A stretch of 64,000 nucleotides of DNA. Source: Apium graveolens (Eukaryota; Streptophyta; Magnoliopsida; Apiales; Apiaceae). Under the pieces are notes generated by a model. That model did not search any database. It worked only from the letters and a program-made list of their open reading frames with translations, and had not been told where the DNA came from. Shown one piece after another: positions 24,511-36,300 of this stretch. The stretch lies in the NCBI RefSeq assembly GCF_009905375.1, contig NC_133656.1, positions 228,435,739 to 228,499,738 on the forward strand. Direction: 5' to 3'. The translations under genes and the position numbers were made by a program. Every line of letters begins with the position of its first letter. Positions within the stretch are counted from its first letter, which is position 1.

Positions 24511-24811
24511 TATTAGATAAAATGAATATGCAAATGACACAAGTAATTAGCTAACTTGGATACTCAACTCAAAGGCTGGTGGATTACTCTCTTAATTTGA
24601 AAAGAAATTACACAGTGATATTTAAACTATCAAGCTAAGTGTCACAGCTAAAAACCAGGAGCATACTCCCGTTAGTGCCACACGACTCTCCTACCCAAAC
24701 TCAACTACCAGAGACCTATTCTTATGCAACTACGTACAGGTGTAGCTGACTTATTCTAATGCAAAATACAATTAATAAAATAATATGTTTAGATTAATAT
24801 ATAATCCAACA
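24511..24811 (-). repeat. 3' LTR of the 4.9 kb Copia
   Basis: 301 bp, identical base for base to 29085-29385 on reading. The polypurine tract (on the minus strand AAGGGGGAATA) adjoins it at about 24812-24822. Confidence 0.95.
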
Positions 24812-24825
24812 TATTCCCCCTTAAT

Positions 24826-27800
24826 CTAAACGTGTTTGAGGTTTTTAACTCCAAGTAACTCGCGCATCTTTTCGAACTTGGCAATGGACATTGGCTTCGT
24901 TAAAACGTCGGCTCTCTGCTCGTTGGTACTGATGTATTTGATAATAATTGAGCCCTTCTCTACGCACTCTCTAATAAAGTGATAACGCACGTCTATGTGC
25001 TTACTACGACCATGGAAAACAGGGTTCTTAGCCAGGTCAATGGCTGACCTGTTATCTATATAAATTGTTACAGGTCCAACTGGTGCATCTGCAATGTTGC
25101 TGAGAACTCTCTGTAGCCAGATTCCCTGACAAGCTGCTGCAGTGGCAGCCATAAACTCAGCTTCGCATGAAGATAGAGCTACGCACCGCTGCTTCTGTGA
25201 CACCCATGTAATCAGTGACTCATCCAAGTAAAACGCCATGCCCCCCGTGCTCTTCCTATCATCTAAATTTCCTGCTAAATCACTATCTGAGAATCCTGAC
25301 AGTAGATAATTTCCACGACCCTTCACATATGTTAACCCATATTCTAGTGTGCCTTTGACGTTACGCAGAATTCGTTTTGCAGCACTCATATGTAACGTCG
25401 TGGGTCTCTCCATATACCTGCTTACCACACCAACTGCGTAGGCTATGTCCGGTCTGGTGTGAACCAAGTACCTCAGCCCTCCTACCATGCTCTTAAACTC
25501 TGTTGAGTCAACTGGACTGCCATGTTCATCCTTGTGCAGCTGAAACTTTGGGTCCATTGGGTACCTAACTGGACTACACTCAGTCATACCAGATTTTTCA
25601 AGAATTTTCTTTGCATAAGACATTTGCTTCAACTCAATAAAACCACTTCCCTGAGCTACTTCCAGGCCAAGATAGTATGACAATTTTCCGAGATCACTCA
25701 TCTCGAATTCATTGTTCATCTGTTTCTTGAATTTTGTGATACTTGTTACGCTTGAACCGGTGATGAGCAAATCGTCGACATACACCCCGATTATAAGTGA
25801 CTCATTTCCTTCACGCCTTGTATAAACAGCCTGCTCAAAAGGACACTTGACAAAGCCTAATTTTTCAAGACATTTATTCAATTTAGCATACCAAGCCCGT
25901 GGGGCTTGTCGTAAGCCATATAGCGCCTTGAACAATCTGTAAACCTTCCTTTCATGACCTTCTATCACATATCCCTCCGGTTGATTCACGTAGACTTCCT
26001 CTTGCAATTCTCCGTTTAAAAACGCTGTTTTCACGTCAAGATGGTGAATTTCCCATGCATTCCTTGCAGCAAGTGCTATCAACAAACGCACTGTCTCTAA
26101 TCTAGTAACCGGAGCAAAGACCTCCTCATAGTCGATGCCACACTTCTGCACATAACCTTTTGCGACTAAGCGGGCCTTGTGTTTTACAATGTCTCCGTTG
26201 GTATCCCTTTTAAGTTTGAAGACCCATTTTAAGTCTATGGCCCTTTTTCCTGGTGGTAATTCTGTCAGCTTCCACGTTCCATTTTTCTCGATGGCATCAA
26301 GTTCAGCCTTCATAGCACCTCGCCAAACCTTTTCTTTTACCGCTTGACTATACTTCACTGGTTCATCCATTTCCAGCAGTAACAGTTCATCAGCAAGCTC
26401 CACTTCTTCCGTGCAGTTGTATATTTCATTGAGTCTCCTGAATTTTGTTGGCTCGCTGCTTTCACTGGACATTGTCTGTAGAGTTTGTGAGCCTGATTCA
26501 ATCGAGACTGATCTGCTTGGCAAACCACTTTCTGTGCTCCCTATTTCATGACTTTCACTGAGATCTGCAACTTCATTCTGCGAAACTGGTGTACTCGGCA
26601 AACCACTTTCTGTGCTCCCTGTTTCATGATTTTCACTGAGATCTGCAACTTCATTCCCCCCATCTCCTGAACCTGTTTCGGCTTGATACCCAGTCACTGT
26701 AAACATGCTTCCTTGTTGCTGGCTTTCTTTTTCCTTTCCCTTCCACTGCCAACCTTTTGCCTCTTCGAAGATAACGTCCCTACTAACATGTATGGCCTTT
26801 GTGTTTGGATCGAACAATCTGTATGCTTTTGTCCCGGGTTCTCTTCCCAAATGAACAACCATTTTACTTCTGTCGTCTAATTTTTTTACGTGCACACTTG
26901 GCACTTTCATATGAGCAATGCACCCGAACACCTTCAAGTACTCGATCTGTGGTTTCTTCTTCGACCATGCTTCGTATGGAGTTAATTCTGTTAAAGCTCT
27001 CGTTGGCAACCTGTTTAGCAGAAACACAGCATGTCTGACTGCTTCACCCCACATCCATGAAGGCATATCTCGTTCTTTTAATAAGCTCCTGGCCATTGCC
27101 ACCACGGTTCTATTGCGTCTCTCCACAACTCCGTTCTGCTGTGGGGAATAGGGAGCCGTGAAGTGCCTGGTTATTCCAACATTTTCACAGAACGCTGAGA
27201 ATTCTTTAGAGCAAAATTCACCCCCTCTGTCCGTTCTCAGCACCTGTATCACCTCCTTTGACTCATTTTCGACCAATGCTTTGAATTTTTTGAACATACT
27301 CAAAGCCTCATCTTTTGTCTTTATCATAAACACCCACATGGCGCGGCTGAAGTCATCAACCAGTAGCAAGAAGTATCTATTCCCAGCTGGAGTTGATGGC
27401 AATATTGGGCCACAAATATCTCCGTAAATCAGTTCCAAACGCTTTGTAGCAATGAACCCAGTTTTAGATGGGAATGGGCGTCGGGCTTGTTTTGACAATA
27501 AACATCCATGACAGCTTTCCTTTGGGTAAACAATGTTTGGCAAGCCATGTACCATTCCACTTCTGGACATAAGACCCATTGCCTGAAAGTTTACATGGCC
27601 TAGGCGTAGATGCCAGAGCCATGATTTTTCTTCTGTTTTTGACAACAAGCAAGCATTTCTGTTTTCCTCGATAACCAGTTTATACAAACGATTATGAGAC
27701 TTCTTTACTTTTATAAATAACTTTCCATTCTCATCATATATCCACAAATATTCACCGCTTAAAATTACTTTGTTACCACTCTCAGATAATTGGCCCAAAC

Positions 27801-29049
27801 TAATTATGTTATTACAAAGTGTAGGGATAAAGTATACCTCTTGCAGGGCTCGTTCCTCTCCATTCTTGCAAGTGAAGTGCACTGTCCCTTTTCCTTTTAT
27901 ATCAACTGTGGATCCGTCCCCGAACCGCACCTTGCCAGTTATTCCTTCGTCCAAGTCTCGAAACTTCGATCGTTGCCCGGACATATGATTACTCGCCCCG
28001 TTATCTAAGTACCAAACATTTGATTCTCCAGTTTGGCTGCCAATATTCGACTCCATCTTTGGGTTCACTCCACTTTCATTCAACAGAACCGTACCCTTTT
28101 CTTCGCTTCCACACTCCAGTACAAGAAGTGCAGGCTCATCATCTGTTGTCTGGGTCAGGTTCACCTCAGAATTTTGTTCTCTATTTCTCTTTGGTTTTCT
28201 GCACTCTACTGCATAGTGTCCGAAGGCATGACAGTTGTAACACCTCAATTTGTTTCTGTCACGTGGTCCACGTCCATAATCTCTACCACGATTCTCATTA
28301 CTGGTTCGAGCCACTCCTTTGTTTGCCTTTTTCAGCCATTCCTCTCGTGACAACAGCAACTGTCCTTCACTGGCTTCTCGCTTTGCCCACTCCTCTTCAG
28401 TAAGTAACAGTTGTTGCCCTCCATTGGTCTCTGTATGTCCCTTTAACCTCTCCTCGTGAGCCTTGAGTGAGCCCACGATTTCTTCCACAGACATAGTATC
28501 CAGATTTCCAAACTGTTCAATTGCTGAAACAATTTGCAGGAACTTTGTTGGCACTGCTCTCAGTAATTTCTTGACCACGTATGTTTCTTCAATTACTTCG
28601 CCTAGTGCTCGAATGTTCGTCACCACACCATTTAATCTCGCACAAAAGTCATCAAGTTGCTCTGTCTCCTTCATGGTCATTGACTCAAACTCAACTTTAA
28701 GAGTTTGAGCTTTTGCCTTCTTCACCTTATCAGCTCCTAAGCACATGGTTTTTATGGCATCCCAAGCTTCTCTCGCCGTTTTCTTCTCTGCAACAGATAA
28801 CAATGTCTCCTCAGGAATTGCTTGATAAATTGCTGCCATTGCGATCTTGTCTATTCTCTCCTCTACTGCTGCATTTGGATCCTTCTGCTCGATTGCTCCC
28901 CACACGCCATGCGCTTGCATGAAAACTCTCATCTTTAGTGCCCATGTTGTGTAATTGGTTTTTGTGAGCATTGGGTAGGTTAGGCCAACTGTGTTTTCTT
29001 TTGTTTTGCTGGGTTCCATGGTTACTAATTTTGGCATATACTTGGGCAT
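24826..29049 (-). CDS. Copia gag-pol polyprotein, intact (1,407 residues)
   Basis: One uninterrupted frame. Order of domains: Gag of the UBN2 type (about residues 20-250); CCHC knuckle CYNCHAFGHYAVEC at 270-283; aspartic protease around LDNGASNHM at about 348-356; pre-integrase WHLRLGHVNF at about 479; integrase with catalytic Asp544 (GDICG), Asp607 (DRGGEF) and Glu643 (VVERRN); reverse transcriptase with KWVFKLKRD (about 941) and YVDDLLI (about 1090-1096); RNase H with CVALSSCEAEF near the C-terminus. The protease reads DNGA where many Copia members have DSGA or DTGA. Residues of about 800-824 and 826-850 are a near-perfect tandem duplication (ADLSE..H..GSTESGLPS). The start at 29049 is assumed; an in-frame Met eleven codons later is an alternative. 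All catalytic residues I can check are present. Confidence 0.95.
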   Translation of the reverse strand: MPKYMPKLVTMEPSKTKENTVGLTYPMLTKTNYTTWALKMRVFMQAHGVWGAIEQKDPNAAVEERIDKIAMAAIYQAIPEETLLSVAEKKTAREAWDAIKTMCLGADKVKKAKAQTLKVEFESMTMKETEQLDDFCARLNGVVTNIRALGEVIEETYVVKKLLRAVPTKFLQIVSAIEQFGNLDTMSVEEIVGSLKAHEERLKGHTETNGGQQLLLTEEEWAKREASEGQLLLSREEWLKKANKGVARTSNENRGRDYGRGPRDRNKLRCYNCHAFGHYAVECRKPKRNREQNSEVNLTQTTDDEPALLVLECGSEEKGTVLLNESGVNPKMESNIGSQTGESNVWYLDNGASNHMSGQRSKFRDLDEGITGKVRFGDGSTVDIKGKGTVHFTCKNGEERALQEVYFIPTLCNNIISLGQLSESGNKVILSGEYLWIYDENGKLFIKVKKSHNRLYKLVIEENRNACLLSKTEEKSWLWHLRLGHVNFQAMGLMSRSGMVHGLPNIVYPKESCHGCLLSKQARRPFPSKTGFIATKRLELIYGDICGPILPSTPAGNRYFLLLVDDFSRAMWVFMIKTKDEALSMFKKFKALVENESKEVIQVLRTDRGGEFCSKEFSAFCENVGITRHFTAPYSPQQNGVVERRNRTVVAMARSLLKERDMPSWMWGEAVRHAVFLLNRLPTRALTELTPYEAWSKKKPQIEYLKVFGCIAHMKVPSVHVKKLDDRSKMVVHLGREPGTKAYRLFDPNTKAIHVSRDVIFEEAKGWQWKGKEKESQQQGSMFTVTGYQAETGSGDGGNEVADLSENHETGSTESGLPSTPVSQNEVADLSESHEIGSTESGLPSRSVSIESGSQTLQTMSSESSEPTKFRRLNEIYNCTEEVELADELLLLEMDEPVKYSQAVKEKVWRGAMKAELDAIEKNGTWKLTELPPGKRAIDLKWVFKLKRDTNGDIVKHKARLVAKGYVQKCGIDYEEVFAPVTRLETVRLLIALAARNAWEIHHLDVKTAFLNGELQEEVYVNQPEGYVIEGHERKVYRLFKALYGLRQAPRAWYAKLNKCLEKLGFVKCPFEQAVYTRREGNESLIIGVYVDDLLITGSSVTSITKFKKQMNNEFEMSDLGKLSYYLGLEVAQGSGFIELKQMSYAKKILEKSGMTECSPVRYPMDPKFQLHKDEHGSPVDSTEFKSMVGGLRYLVHTRPDIAYAVGVVSRYMERPTTLHMSAAKRILRNVKGTLEYGLTYVKGRGNYLLSGFSDSDLAGNLDDRKSTGGMAFYLDESLITWVSQKQRCVALSSCEAEFMAATAAACQGIWLQRVLSNIADAPVGPVTIYIDNRSAIDLAKNPVFHGRSKHIDVRYHFIRECVEKGSIIIKYISTNEQRADVLTKPMSIAKFEKMRELLGVKNLKHV

Positions 29050-29070
29050 TCACCAGGGTTACTTACTGAA

Positions 29071-29082
29071 GCTCTGATACCA
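29071..29082 (-). other. tRNA-Met primer-binding site of the 4.9 kb Copia
   Basis: The minus strand reads TGGTATCAGAGC, complementary to the 3' end of plant initiator tRNA-Met, two bases inside the 5' LTR. Confidence 0.9.
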
Positions 29083-29084
29083 GA

Positions 29085-29385
29085 TATTAGATAAAATGAA
29101 TATGCAAATGACACAAGTAATTAGCTAACTTGGATACTCAACTCAAAGGCTGGTGGATTACTCTCTTAATTTGAAAAGAAATTACACAGTGATATTTAAA
29201 CTATCAAGCTAAGTGTCACAGCTAAAAACCAGGAGCATACTCCCGTTAGTGCCACACGACTCTCCTACCCAAACTCAACTACCAGAGACCTATTCTTATG
29301 CAACTACGTACAGGTGTAGCTGACTTATTCTAATGCAAAATACAATTAATAAAATAATATGTTTAGATTAATATATAATCCAACA
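29085..29385 (-). repeat. 5' LTR of the 4.9 kb Copia
   Basis: 301 bp, identical to 24511-24811. It is followed by the TAATC duplication and then peroxidase intron 1 sequence that matches copy 2. Confidence 0.95.
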
Positions 29386-29998
29386 TAATCTGCATTAAAA
29401 CATGCATGCAGTTAAGTTGTTCAAATTTTCTTGTAGTGGTATGTTTAGGCAAGGATATGATGTAGTACTGACAAATGCTATGGTTGGCAGGGTTGTGATG
29501 GATCAATCCTTATAGATTCTACGCCAACTAATGTTGCAGAGAAGGATAGTCCTGCCAATGGCATCTCTCTTCGAGGCCTCGAAGTCATTGACAGGGCCAA
29601 GGCCAGACTTGAAGCTACATGCAAAGGCATAGTCTCTTGTGCTGATATCCTTGCATTTGCTGCAAGAGATGCTACTGAACTCGTAAGACAGGCACACCAT
29701 GAATTTGCACAAACTTAAATTCTTTAAAGTTTTAACTTCTCAGCATTTTGTAGACTAGAGGAATGGGATGGCCTGTACCAGCAGGGAGACGAGATGGCAG
29801 AGTTTCTCTTGCTGCAGAGACAGTCGACTTACCTCCACCTACCTCTAACGTGGATCAAGCTACTCAATTATTTTTTGCAAAGGGACTATCGCAAAAAGAC
29901 ATGGTCATACTACTAGGTGATTGACCCTAGTTTTTAATAGGTTCAAAGATTTTACATGAGATTAAATATGACATCTGTAGATTCAATTCCGTATAAAT

Positions 29999-30924
29999 TG
30001 AAATTCGTAGGCTCAACAGAATTAGTTAAAGTGCAACTGTTCACAAATGAGACAGTCTCTTTTGTCTTAGCAAATGAGACAGACTGTAACTGAATGAGAC
30101 AGATACTATATATTCAGCAGAATGTAAGTTGCAGAAATATAAACATGCAATGCTGGAAATATGTTAATGCAAGAACACCAAATCTTTTCACTTGGTTCGG
30201 CCCCTATACCTAGTCTATGGCCTACATCCAAGTCCCCATGCCAACTAGCATAGAGAATGTATTATATCCACTTAAATAAAGTACTTACAAACTTTCCTTG
30301 ATTACAATCTTGGCCCTGAATGAAAGAACCATTTCCCTAGCACACAGCTACCTAGCACACAGCTACCTAGCACACAGGTACTTGGCCTTGATCTTGTAAT
30401 CAATATTCCCACAACCCGGGACAAGTGATACAATACACCTTTCTTTCAAATACAAAGATAATAATGTGAAAGATTACAACTCGACTATAAACTCTTAATT
30501 AACTGGATAATCAATGAATGTAATTAAGAGGATGTTTTTCTCAGAAAGATATAAGATGGAAAGTGCAGAGAGTTGTATGTTTCTGAAAAACATCAAATCG
30601 GTTTATATAGAAAACATGTAACGGATATAATGTATTTCAAACTCTTTTAAAGATAATAAAAGATAAGATTAGGTTTGAAATATTTGAATGTATAAAACAA
30701 GTAATCCGTTAGTATTGTTTCTTGAAAGAGATAAACCTGAGAGAGATAAGGAATTTGAAATATGTTAGGTTTATCTAAGATAGAGTTTGTTTTGAAAATA
30801 TAAGTCAAAGGTTATCCAGTTAACTAAGTTAACATTAAACAAAACTCTAATACTTATCTAACTAACTAACAATCTGATTTGCTGTAGACTTCTTCAATGC
30901 ATCATCAGAAATCACGGATTAACA
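29999..30924 (-). repeat. 3' LTR of the SIRE-type Copia (926 bp)
   Basis: It contains three CTAGCACACAGCTAC-type 15 bp units (about 30337-30380) where the other LTR has two. A polypurine tract (minus strand AAAAGGGGGAGAA) lies just inside at about 30925-30937. Confidence 0.92.
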
Positions 30925-31329
30925 TTCTCCCCCTTTTATGATGATGCCAAGGGTAAAGAAGTGTTATGCTCCCCCTATCAAAAACACTTTAATCTCCTGT
31001 TGCAATATGTTAGATAGAAACAGTGTATATATGCAACAATCAGTTGACAATCATGAGAATATGCAAATGAAACATATGACTAATCAAATGAGACAGGTAA
31101 ACGAATGGGACAGCAAATAAGATTAAAAACCAAGATTAAAAACCAAGCACTCAGCAGTACTTAAAGTTATAAAACCTTAAATATTTAATCCAGCACATAA
31201 ACCAGTGCTATCCAACCAAAATCATCCAATCAACAGATAAATAAACCAAGAAGCAATCGTCTTAATCAAACAAACACAAACACATTAAAAAATTCTCCCC
31301 CTCAACATCATAAAAGGCGGGTAAAGAAA

Positions 31330-33048
31330 CTAGTCAGAATCATCAACATCGACAGGAGCAGATTCTCGAGTCTTTCGCTTTCCCTTGTTGTGGTAAACTG
31401 GAGAAGCACCATACTCGGAGAACAGTTTGTCTAACTTGCCTTCATCTGGAGCTTTCCCATCCCTCTTGCGAAGCCATTCCAGAATATACGAACGATATTC
31501 AGCACGAGTCATCCCAAAAGCTTCAGGTGGAGGAACTGCAGGCAGGGGCAAAGGGGAAGTAATCTCGGCCAGAGTCATATCACCAAGCCAGTCCTTTTTC
31601 TGGTGCCATGGCATGCTACGGGTAGAGACCTGCTGAGATATGTACTTGGTTTCTGTACCAAGTTTATAGAAGAGCTTGACAAATTCTTCCTCCCACGCCT
31701 TGGCAGTGGTAACCATCCCCTCATGAAGCACACCAAATTCAAAATCTATAGCCCTACTCACCTTCTTATCATGGACATGTAAAATCTCCAACTTAGCATT
31801 TATTGATTCAAGAGAAGCAGTAACAGATTTATTAAACATCTCATAGGAGGCACGCATCATACTGACTTGTGAAGTCAGGGATGCCAAGGACTCGATAGAA
31901 GCAAACTGAGTTTTAAGAAACTACAAGAGATGGTTGTTTTCAGAAACTTTTGACAACAACGATTTCAATAAAACAGAGTCCTCTTGATCAGGATCAGACA
32001 TATAGTGAGGAGACTCAGGAAACGAACCAAACGACTTATGACCCTCACCAAAAATAAGAACACCAGACTCAATAATCTCAATATTATTAGCAGACAGGAC
32101 AGACAGATCAAACATAGTAGACACTGGCTCAGTGCTATCATCATCAGAAATAATAGAAAAATGTCTAAAGATCTTTGTCAACAAAGCAGGAAAGGACAAG
32201 TTCATAGACTCATGAGACGCACAATGACTCATGTATTTGATAATCAACGAAGCAATATCACAAGGAGTTTTAGTCATGAAAACCGAAATTAAAACAACAT
32301 CTTGATAAGTGACACGGTCACGACCGCTCTTACGAGGCAAAAGATTTGTATGAAACAATTTAAAAAGCAATAAAGCAAGTGGAGTAAGATCATGTACCAT
32401 GGGCTTAAGAGAGGTACCGATAAAGTTCTCACCAAGAATCACTTTCAGTTGTTCTTCATACTGTAATCCTGGAAACTCCATGAATGCTGCATGCGTGGTA
32501 TACGGACAGACACCAGAGCACGAGATACCAAAAACTCGAGACAACAGATTAGCATTGAACACAATCGGAACACCTTGAACCTCAGAATAAACCATATCCT
32601 CCTTCATCATTGAGAAATTAGAATAAAATTCCCGAACCAAAGAAGGGTAAATAACATCTGGTGGGGATAAAAGCGGTTCACAACCGAGAGCGGAGAATAA
32701 ATCAACAACACCCACTCGCTGAAGCAGAGCAAGATCACAAATTCGTTCTTTAAGAATGGGTTTTGACACGATTTTAGGCTGAGAAGATTTTTCCGGTGAT
32801 ATTGGAGTAGAGGTATCAGGATTAGTTCTTTGGCGTTTAAGAGAAGAAGATGATGGGTTAGGGGTTTTAGCGGGTTTAGATTTGGATCGAGTATGAGGGG
32901 TCGACATTGTTGAAGAAGAAGAGAAACGTTTGGAAAGAGGAAAAGAAAAAGAAGTTGAGATTAAATAAGACAAGAGAAGAATATGAAGAGTTAGAAGTGA
33001 GATAGAAGTAGAAAGGTGGAGTTTATCTCGAAAAACGAGGAGACACAC
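31330..33048 (-). pseudogene. Extra 3' frame of the SIRE-type element (plant transposon protein domain), with one stop
   Basis: Two frames, 33048-31921 and 31887-31330, lie in the same register and are separated by a single TAG at 31921-31923. The first has a Ser/Thr/Pro-rich, basic N-terminus. A globular region follows (RVGVVDLFSALGCEPLLSPP, then GVPIVFNANLLSRVFGI, then LKPMVHDLTPLALLLFKLFH). It resembles the 'putative plant transposon protein' domain seen in retroelement-associated frames. The second part looks helical and coiled (ASYEMFNKSVTASLESINAK). It occupies the place of the so-called env-like frame of SIRE elements. I see no convincing membrane anchor beyond a hydrophobic stretch near the first Met. 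Its role is unknown. Confidence 0.7.
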
Positions 33049-33377
33049 AGAGATTGAGAAGAAACAGATGGAGTAGTCAAATCAAAGTTAAAGACTTGAA
33101 GGAAAAATGCATGCAACTCGGTTCAGTTCCAAAGTTCAAGAGTCCCATCAAATAATTACATATAAAATATATAATTAAGACTGAAACACGCAAACTAATT
33201 AAACCAAAAACGGTAATTAATTCACAAAAATTCATCAATAAATTCCATAGATAAATCAGCATTAAATTAATCAATTAATTAAACACTCGATTATACAATT
33301 TCAGTCATAAAGATGAATTATGCAAATAATTGACACAAATAAGCTAAATAGAATGCATGCAGGGATGTAAAAATGAA

Positions 33378-36300
33378 TTAATGAGAAATAGTGCACATAC
33401 CAAGTTCACGTCTCATAAGACAAAAACGGTCTTCACCTAAAGGTTTGGTGAAAATATCTGCTCTTTACTTATCAGTTGAGATATAAATTAACTCAATATT
33501 ACCTTTTGAGACATTATCTCGCAGAAAATGGTGACGAACATCAATATGTTTAGTACGAGAATGCATAACAGGATTTTTAGAAATATTAATAGCAGAGGTA
33601 TTATCACAATAAATTGGAATATTTGTATAAGAAATACCAAAATCCTGCAATGTTTGTTGCATCCACAAAATTTGAGCACAGCAACTACCAGCTGCAATGT
33701 ATTCTCCTTCAGCAGTAGAAAGAGCTACAGATGTTTGCTTTTTACTGTGCCATGCAACCAAACAATCACCTAAATATTCACACGCACCACTTGTACCTTT
33801 TCTATCAACCTGTGACCCTGCATAGTCAGCATTTGAAAAACCAATTAAGTTAAAAGAAGTAGAACTAGGATAAAATATTCCAAGATCTCTAGTTCCCTTA
33901 AGATACTTAAAAATCCGTTTAACTGCATTCAGATGAGATTCTTTCGGTTGAGATTGAAAACGAGCACAAAGACAAACACTATACATAATATCAGGACGAG
34001 AAGCAGTTAAATATAATAACGAGCCGATCATACCTCAATATTTAGTAATGTCTACAGGTGTACCTTGTTCATCTTTAGTGAGCTTGACAGATGTACTCAT
34101 CGGAGTAGCTTTAGCAGAAATATTTTCTAATGCAAATCTCTTAAGCAAATCATTCACATACTTACTTTGATGTATGAAAATACCTGCAGCAGATTGGTTA
34201 ATTTGCAAGCCTAGAAAATATTGCAATTCACCCATTAAACTCATATCAAATTCTTTATGCATGCAGTTAGAAAACCACTTACACAAAGATTCATCAGTTG
34301 ATCCAAACATAATATCATCTACATAAACCTGTACTAATAGAAAATGATGGCGTTTATGAAAAATAAAAAGAGTTGGATCGAGTGTACCACAAGTGAAGCC
34401 ATTCTTTAGCAAAAACTGACTGAGACGCTCATACCAACATCGAGGGGACTGTCTCAATCCATAAACAGACTTTTTGAGCTTGTAGACATAGTGTGGATAT
34501 TTTTCATGAATGAAACCTGGAGGCTGCTTCAAATAAACTTCTTCCTTAAGATGACCATTTAAAAATGCGCTTTTAACATCCATTTGGTAAAGCTTGAATC
34601 CTTTGTGAGCTGCAAATGCCATTAGAATCCGAATAGCTTCGAGACGTGCTACAGGGGCATATGTCTCGTCGAAATCAATTCCTTCCTGTTGGTTGTATCC
34701 CTGAGCCACCAAGCGAGCTTTATTCCGAATAATGTTACCATCTTCATCCTTCTTGTTCTTGAAAACCCAACGAGTACCGATGACTTTTGCATTAGAAGGA
34801 GGAGAGACAAGTTCCCAGACTTGACAACGTTCAAACTAGTTCAATTCTTCTTGCATGGCAACCGACCAACATTCATTTGCAACAGCTTCTTGAGCATTTT
34901 TCGGTTCAAATTCAGCAACAAAAGCACAGAATGCACATAAGTTATGAAGCCTGCTTCGCGTAGAAATCCCTTGATCTAAATCAGTAAGAAGATTATCTGG
35001 TGGATGATTCTTCACAGTCCTAGAAGATTTAGGAAGTTGAATATTACTCATCTCTTCCTCATTAGAATTGTCTGCCTGGAAATGAATCGGAGTTGTCTCA
35101 TTCAAAAGAGACTGCCTCATTTCCGCTTGTGAAGATTTATTCGGAGGAGTAACAGAATCCACATTTGAAACACTATCGGGAGTCTTTGGAGAGCCAGAAG
35201 ATTCATCTGAAGCTTGAGTAGATCTCAAAGAATTATTAGAAGACTGAGATGGACCTGGAGAGTCTTGACTGCTTGATTTGTCAAAATGAGACTGACTCTT
35301 TTCAGAATGAGACTGACTCATTTGGGAATGAGACGATAGATCCGCAACATCTTCTTCAATTTGAGATATCTTCAAGGCAGATTCATTAAATGTAATGTTG
35401 ATAGATTCTTCAACTTTGAGCTTGATAGAATTATAAACTCTATAGGCCTTGCTTGTAGTAGAATATCCCAAGAAAATTCCTTCCGTAGACTTAGCATCAA
35501 ATTTTCCTCTAGTGTTCTGTGTATCTAAGATAAAACATTTTGAACCAAATACTCGAAAATAACTGATGTTAGGCGTTTTATTCTTAAGCAATTCATAAGG
35601 AGTTTTAAGCAAAATAGGACGAATAAGCACTCTATTTAATACATAACAGGAAGTGTTTACCGCTTCTGCCCAGAATTTACGCGGCAGATTACTTTCATGA
35701 AGAAGAGTACGAGCAGTTTCCTGTAGAGTTCTGTTCTTGCGTTCAACAACTCCGTTTTGTTGAGGTGTACGTGGGGCAGAGAATTCATGAGTAATGCCTC
35801 TAGATTTGCAGAAAGTCACGAAATCTTTCTCGAATTCTCCTCCATGATCACTACGAATAGTCTTGAGCTTTAAGGAATACTTAGTCTCAAGGTTAGTAAT
35901 AAGATCTTTGAATTCACTAAAAGCTTCATCTTTAGTACGCAAGAATAACACCCAAGTAAAACGAGAGTAATCATCTACTATAACAAAAGCATAATTCTTA
36001 CCTCCCAAACTTACATATCTTTCTGGACCAAAAAGATCTAGATGTAACAACTGCAGAGGAACAGAAGTTGATACTTTATTCTTCGCAGTAAAGGAAGTTT
36101 TCACCTGTTTTCCAAGCTGGCAAGCTGAACATGGTTCTAACTTCTTGAATTTCAGCTTTGGTAAACCTCGAACTAACTCATGTGAAGATATCTTTCGAAG
36201 TAGATCCATGTGAACATGACCAAGATGCCTATGCCAAAGATTATGTTGTTCTTGAATGGTACAGATTTCTTCTTGTTGCTCATCAAAATCTAACACAAAG

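Larger units (their letters stand above)
24511..29385 (-). mobile_element. Complete Ty1/Copia retrotransposon with identical LTRs (4,875 bp)
   Basis: The boundaries are the two 301 bp LTRs and a perfect 5 bp target duplication TAATC (24506-24510 and 29386-29390). The homologous intron of peroxidase copy 2 has the single, empty TAATC site. On the minus strand the order is LTR, primer-binding site, one gag-pol frame, polypurine tract, LTR. Element termini are TG..TA rather than TG..CA. It sits in intron 1 of the peroxidase pseudogene in antisense orientation. Confidence 0.95.

Noticed and set aside
28020..28403. Plus-strand frames opposite the intact Copia
   Set aside because: Shadow of the Gag-pol coding strand; the Cys/His pattern comes from codon complementarity.
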